Positions 51,491 to 54,928 of a DNA stretch of 54,928 nt are shown here, piece after piece. Source of the DNA: an uncultured Collinsella sp. (GTDB lineage Bacteria; Actinomycetota; Coriobacteriia; Coriobacteriales; Coriobacteriaceae); NCBI GenBank assembly GCA_958346935.1, contig CATVTM010000004.1, forward strand, positions 1-54,928. The letters are read 5' to 3'. The notes under the pieces were generated by a model. It was not told the origin of the DNA. It was given only the letters and a program-made list of their open reading frames with translations, and did not search any database. Numbering within the stretch: the stretch's first letter is position 1; the number at the start of each line of letters is the position of its first letter. Position numbers and translations under genes: made by a program.

Positions 51491-53668
51491 ATGAACTTCC
51501 GCTCATCTCTCGCCTGCACCTCGAGCGATATCGCCCGCTGGGGGCTGCGCTCCGTCCTTAAGCGCCAGGGCGGCGTACTCCCCGGCCGCATCGCCATGAA
51601 GATCGACCCCGAGCTGCTAAGCGACCTCGCGGGCCTTGTCGACCGCAGCGTGGTGATCACCGGCACCAACGGCAAGACCACCACCTCCAACCTCATCGCC
51701 GATGCCGTTGCCGCCAGCGGCGCCACCGTGGTATGCAACCGTGCCGGAAACAACATGGAGCCGGGCGTGGTTGGTGCCCTGCTCGAGGCGCGCGGCAACC
51801 TTAAGCGAACCGCCAGCAGCAAGCGCGTAGGCGTCTTTGAGTGCGACGAGCTCTACACGGTGCGCGTCCTGCCCAAGCTCAAGCCGACCTACTTTGTGCT
51901 GCTCAACCTGTTCCGCGACCAGCTGGACCGCTACGGTGAGATCGACCACACCCAGGACGTCATCGCCCACGCGCTGGAGCTTTCGCCGACAACGACGCTC
52001 ATCTATAACGCCGACGATCCGCTGTGCGCCTCGATCGCCGCGCGCGTCCCCAATATGAGCATCGCCTTTGGCATCGACGGCGCCACCGACACCGAGTCTG
52101 ACCGCATTAGCGACTCGCGCTTTTGCTCGCAGTGCAACACCCCGTTGGAGTACGACTACGTGCAATACGGCCAGCTCGGCGCCTATCATTGTCCTTCGTG
52201 CGGTTGGGCACGCCCTGCGCTTGTCCGTCGCGTGACGGGCGTGGAGCTCGGCTGCGACGGCTACGGCTTTGACCTGAACTTTGGACCCAATACCGACGCA
52301 CCCGCAACGCACATCGCCACGCGCTACAACGGCTTGTACATGGTCTACAACGTTGCCGCCGCCTTCTTTGCGGCGCGCGAGCTGGGCGTGGACGCGGCGC
52401 ATCTGCAGCCCACGCTCGATGCCTACGTCCCCGCCGGCGGGCGCATGGGCCGCTGGGAAATCGCTGGCCGTACCGTCGAGGCAAATCTGGCCAAAAATCC
52501 CGTGGGCTTCGATCGCCAGATCCAGTCCATTAAAACGGCAGGCGGCAGGCTCTGCGCCTTCTTCCTGAACGACAACGACGCCGACGGCCACGATGTATCG
52601 TGGATCTACGACGTCGACTTCGAGCGCATCGCCGATACCCCAGGTCTTATCGCCTTTGTCGGGGGTACGCGCGCGCACGATATGCAGGTACGCCTGAAGT
52701 ACGCCGGCATCGACTCCGCCATCATCTCGAATATCGAGCAGGCGATCGGTGCCGTGGCAGACGAGGAGGCTGGTGATACTTTCTACGCCGTCGCCAACTA
52801 CACGGCCTTCCCGCCGCTGATCAAGGAGCTCGACGAGCTTAAGAGCACCGATGCGAGCTCGGTCGCCTCCCACGCCGTAACGCGCGCCGATGGCAGCGCT
52901 GTCCCCACCGACATTGCGCCGGTCGAGCTTTCGCGCCCGCTACGCATCGTCTACCTGTATCCCGATGCCCTCAACCTCTATGGCGACGGCGGCAACGTCA
53001 TTGCCCTCGAGCGCCGCTGCGCCTGGCGTGGCATCCCCGTGCGCGTGGACGAGGTCCGTATGGGCGAGTCGCTCGATCTCACCGACGCCGACATCGTCAT
53101 GATGGGCGGCGGCTCCGATCGCGACCAGCTGGCCGTGGCGCACGAGCTGCTCGCTCAAAAAGACAAGGTCGCGGCCTATGTTGAGGACGGCGGCACACTG
53201 CTTGCCATCTGTGGCAGCTATCAGCTGCTCGGCCGTTCGTACTATATGGGTGAGAATCGCCTCGAGGGCCTGGGCGTCATTGCCGCCGAAACCGTGCGCG
53301 GCTCCGACCGCCTGATCGGCAACGTCGCCGTCAAGACCGACCTGGCACCCGAGCCCTTTGTGGGATTCGAGAACCACGGTGGCCGCACGCTTTTGGACGC
53401 CGAGGCCACGCCGCTCGGAACGTCCGTCGTCACGGGCACCGGTAACAACGGCGACGACGGCTTTGAGGGTCTGATCTACAAGGGCGTCATCGGCACGTAC
53501 CTACACGGACCGGCACTGCCCAAGAACCCCGAACTCGCCGACTGGCTCATCACCCACGCTCTCGAGCGCCGTGGCGATGCACAGGCCACCGCTCTGCTGC
53601 CGCTCAAACCCCTCGACGACGCTTACGAGCACGCCGCCCACGACGCCGCGATGAAGCTCCTCCTCTAA
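51491..53668 (+). CDS. Fused MurT-GatD lipid II isoglutaminyl synthase
   Basis: The 725-residue protein joins two enzymes that are separate in Staphylococcus and Streptococcus. Residues 1-455 are MurT: Mur ligase P loop (TGTNGKTTTSNLIADAVAAS, near 56-75), a four-cysteine zinc ribbon (CSQCNTPLEY and YHCPSCGWARP, near 215-240) and DUF1727. Residues 480-725 are GatD: RIVYLYPDALNLYGDGGNVI, nucleophile cysteine in LLAICGSYQLLG and histidine in GTYLHGPALP. Together they amidate the D-glutamate of lipid II to D-isoglutamine with glutamine and ATP. The linker is about 25 residues. The frame is open with no sign of a shift. Confidence 0.92.
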   Translation: MNFRSSLACTSSDIARWGLRSVLKRQGGVLPGRIAMKIDPELLSDLAGLVDRSVVITGTNGKTTTSNLIADAVAASGATVVCNRAGNNMEPGVVGALLEARGNLKRTASSKRVGVFECDELYTVRVLPKLKPTYFVLLNLFRDQLDRYGEIDHTQDVIAHALELSPTTTLIYNADDPLCASIAARVPNMSIAFGIDGATDTESDRISDSRFCSQCNTPLEYDYVQYGQLGAYHCPSCGWARPALVRRVTGVELGCDGYGFDLNFGPNTDAPATHIATRYNGLYMVYNVAAAFFAARELGVDAAHLQPTLDAYVPAGGRMGRWEIAGRTVEANLAKNPVGFDRQIQSIKTAGGRLCAFFLNDNDADGHDVSWIYDVDFERIADTPGLIAFVGGTRAHDMQVRLKYAGIDSAIISNIEQAIGAVADEEAGDTFYAVANYTAFPPLIKELDELKSTDASSVASHAVTRADGSAVPTDIAPVELSRPLRIVYLYPDALNLYGDGGNVIALERRCAWRGIPVRVDEVRMGESLDLTDADIVMMGGGSDRDQLAVAHELLAQKDKVAAYVEDGGTLLAICGSYQLLGRSYYMGENRLEGLGVIAAETVRGSDRLIGNVAVKTDLAPEPFVGFENHGGRTLLDAEATPLGTSVVTGTGNNGDDGFEGLIYKGVIGTYLHGPALPKNPELADWLITHALERRGDAQATALLPLKPLDDAYEHAAHDAAMKLLL

Positions 53669-53675
53669 CGCCCCG

Positions 53676-53712
53676 CCACCACAAAGGGGACAGGTACCTT
53701 TGTGGTGGTTTT
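53676..53712 (+). repeat. Palindrome with GGGGACAG core, copy 3 (terminator-like)
   Basis: CCACCACAAAGG (53,676-53,687) and CCTTTGTGGTGG (53,697-53,708) pair perfectly around GGACAGGTA, followed by TTTT. It lies 8 bp after the murT-gatD stop. Compared with copies 1 and 2, the one stem mismatch is repaired here and GC becomes GT in the loop. Confidence 0.88.
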
Positions 53713-53768
53713 CCAGTTTGCCAACGATATACGCGCCGGCAAAAAAGTCTGCTATACTCTTTCCCGCT

Positions 53769-53845
53769 GTCCCCATCGTCTAGCGGCCAAGGACGCCACC
53801 CTTTCAAGGTGGATATCGCGGGTTCGAATCCCGCTGGGGGCACCA
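53769..53845 (+). tRNA. tRNA-Glu (anticodon TTC)
   Basis: The acceptor arms GTCCCCA (53,769-53,775) and TGGGGGC (53,835-53,841) pair with one T-G wobble. The anticodon stem CCACC/GGTGG holds loop CTTTCAA with anticodon TTC, and GGGTTCGAATCCC gives the T arm. A discriminator A and an encoded CCA follow. A TATACT box lies at 53,753-53,758, 10 bp upstream. Confidence 0.96.
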
Positions 53846-53857
53846 ACTCAAAAATGT

Positions 53858-53898
53858 ACGAACCCGTGTGAGTTACCATCGCACGGGTTCGTTCTTTC
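53858..53898 (+). terminator. Terminator after tRNA-Glu
   Basis: ACGAACCCGTG (53,858-53,868) pairs exactly with CACGGGTTCGT (53,882-53,892), followed by TCTTTCTT. Confidence 0.85.
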
Positions 53899-53933
53899 TT
53901 GACATTAGATGAAGAAGACTCAAGGCCCCTGCG

Positions 53934-54695
53934 CTAGATAAACAGCTCGCATTCTTTTCGCTCAGAGCAGGCTTTGCTCAACATCTTGGTAGCTGCAGAG
54001 AGCATGACGGGATTTACCGCGCGAGCGCCCCACGGACACACGGCAACGCAGCGCATGCAGGAAATGCAGGCCTTTTTGTCCACCCGCTTGGGATCGTCTT
54101 TATCGATAGCGCCAACGGGACACGCCGTGGCACAAGCCCCGCAGGCGGTGCACTCCTTTGTGGCCTTAGGCACCATACCGGTACCCCCGGCCTTCTTATA
54201 GGGACGATTGCCCGGAATAGCCGGCTCAGAAGCATCTCCTGCAGATATCTTTTGCTGAATCTGATCCGCAAACCCAGCGAGCTGCACCGCATCCTGTGCA
54301 TCAGGCCGACCGGCGGCAAACTGGCGAACAATAGAATGCTCGGCGATGGCAGAAACCGCCGCGATCACCCGAAAGCCCGCATCTTTCGCCGCATCCTCAA
54401 GCTCGACCAGCGTGTCCTCATACGCGCGATTTCCGTAAACGCAAACCAGAACCGCCTGAGCACCGTTTCCCCGCATCATACCCAAGCGCTCCGCGGCCAC
54501 AGCCGGGATTCGCCCACCATACGAGGGCACCGCGATCACGGCTACATCCTCTTTTGTCATCGCAACCGTGCGAAAACCAAGCCCGCTATCGGTCAGATCT
54601 ACAGCAACGGTTTCCCCTTCCAACGCATTGGCAATGTAGCCAGACGCCTTTTCTGTTCCACCCGTCGGGCTAAACACGATATCGAATACCTTCAT
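53934..54695 (-). CDS. EFR1-type flavodoxin-ferredoxin fusion protein
   Basis: A 253-residue protein from ATG 54,695 with GGGGAGGAT upstream. Residues 1-150 are flavodoxin-like (VFSPTGGTEKASGYIANAL binds the FMN phosphate; VPSYGGRIPAVAAERL). Residues 185-240 carry two 4Fe-4S sites: CTACGACATACPVGAI and CISCMRCVAVCPWGA. Such proteins carry electrons between FMN and iron-sulfur clusters in anaerobes; the partner enzymes are not known. The longer frame to 54,803 is unsupported. Confidence 0.9.
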   Translation of the reverse strand: MKVFDIVFSPTGGTEKASGYIANALEGETVAVDLTDSGLGFRTVAMTKEDVAVIAVPSYGGRIPAVAAERLGMMRGNGAQAVLVCVYGNRAYEDTLVELEDAAKDAGFRVIAAVSAIAEHSIVRQFAAGRPDAQDAVQLAGFADQIQQKISAGDASEPAIPGNRPYKKAGGTGMVPKATKECTACGACATACPVGAIDKDDPKRVDKKACISCMRCVAVCPWGARAVNPVMLSAATKMLSKACSERKECELFI

Positions 54696-54821
54696 CGGAT
54701 AATCCTCCCCTTTACGAACAAACGCCCGAAACGTCCGCGTGCCAAAACAGGTTACAACTTTCAAGATGCCCCGCGTGAAACGCCTGCTCGGCTGCAAGTT
54801 CAAAGCAGGTCCGAGCTACAT

Positions 54822-54855
54822 AAAAAGAAGGGGCCTCGCACAGGCGAGGCCCCTT
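54822..54855 (-). terminator. Terminator of the gene entering from the right
   Basis: AAGGGGCCTCG (54,828-54,838) pairs exactly with CGAGGCCCCTT (54,845-54,855). On the minus strand TTCTTTTTA follows. Confidence 0.88.
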
Positions 54856-54879
54856 CGCACGCAAAATCAAACGTGTCTG

Positions 54880-54928
54880 TTACACATAGAACAGTATGTC
54901 GTCGTAGGTCGGGACCGGCCAGTAGTCG
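54880..54928 (-). CDS. C-terminal end of a probable type III glutamine synthetase (partial)
   Basis: The last 15 codons on the minus strand read DYWPVPTYDDILFYV before TAA at 54,880. The pattern WPxPxYxDxLF close to the C terminus is that of type III glutamine synthetases (GlnN). Only this tail is inside the window, so the call depends on one short motif. Confidence 0.5.
   Translation of the reverse strand, partial: DYWPVPTYDDILFYV

Noticed and set aside
53604..53879. Open frame antisense to tRNA-Glu containing PPAGFEPAISTLKG
   Set aside because: It is the reverse complement of the tRNA gene; this peptide is a well-known false annotation across genomes.

Overview
The window is about 55 kb of high-GC DNA from a gut actinobacterium of the class Coriobacteriia, most likely Collinsella or a close relative. 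This rests on codon use, strong AGGAGG ribosome binding sites, a fused MurT-GatD gene, a U32 peptidase/RluA pair, and palindromes carrying a GGGGACAG core. The genus is inferred from the gene set, not measured.

Left flank (1-15,023): the tail of an HTH gene; a RidA gene with an exact in-frame 243-bp tandem duplication; a U32 family protein followed by an RluA-type pseudouridine synthase; a 430-bp spacer full of palindromes; a Gfo/Idh/MocA oxidoreductase followed by a DeoR regulator; an IS200-like left end fused to a DegV-like tail; and a sugar operon read leftward. That operon encodes mannose-family PTS proteins EIIB, EIIC, EIID and EIIA, a GH172 (DUF2961) glycosidase and a ROK sugar kinase. 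A LevR-type PRD regulator with a degenerate ATPase lies upstream.

Accessory region (about 15,100-38,600): decayed gene pieces come first. Next is a macrolide-resistance module like mef(A)-msr(D), preceded by a good promoter, an 11-codon leader peptide and overlapping RNA hairpins that look like a transcription attenuator. An integrative mobilisable element follows, with an XRE repressor, three operators, excisionase, tyrosine integrase, MobC-like protein, VapE-like helicase, an iteron-like inverted-repeat region, relaxase and VirD4-type coupling protein. Cargo includes an XRE regulator, a Tat lipoprotein, a zinc-ribbon surface protein and a DUF2958 pair. Last is a Type III restriction-modification operon headed by a 55-residue ribbon-helix-helix gene; its methyltransferase reading frame is broken exactly at a run of eight G. 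The region ends at the 3' end of guaA. Sequences like the guaA end recur at 15,767 and 20,520, suggesting repeated insertion at guaA.

Right flank (38,618-54,928): guaA, L-asparaginase, an XRE gene and a divergent unknown gene sharing a 26-bp perfect palindrome, a DUF1648 membrane protein, the GTPase YchF, a four-cluster ferredoxin-like protein, two glycerol-dehydrogenase-like genes and a butanol-dehydrogenase-like gene, two adjacent helical proteins of unknown role, the MurT-GatD fusion for lipid II amidation, tRNA-Glu, a flavodoxin-ferredoxin protein, and the likely 3' end of a type III glutamine synthetase gene. No CRISPR array or rRNA was seen.
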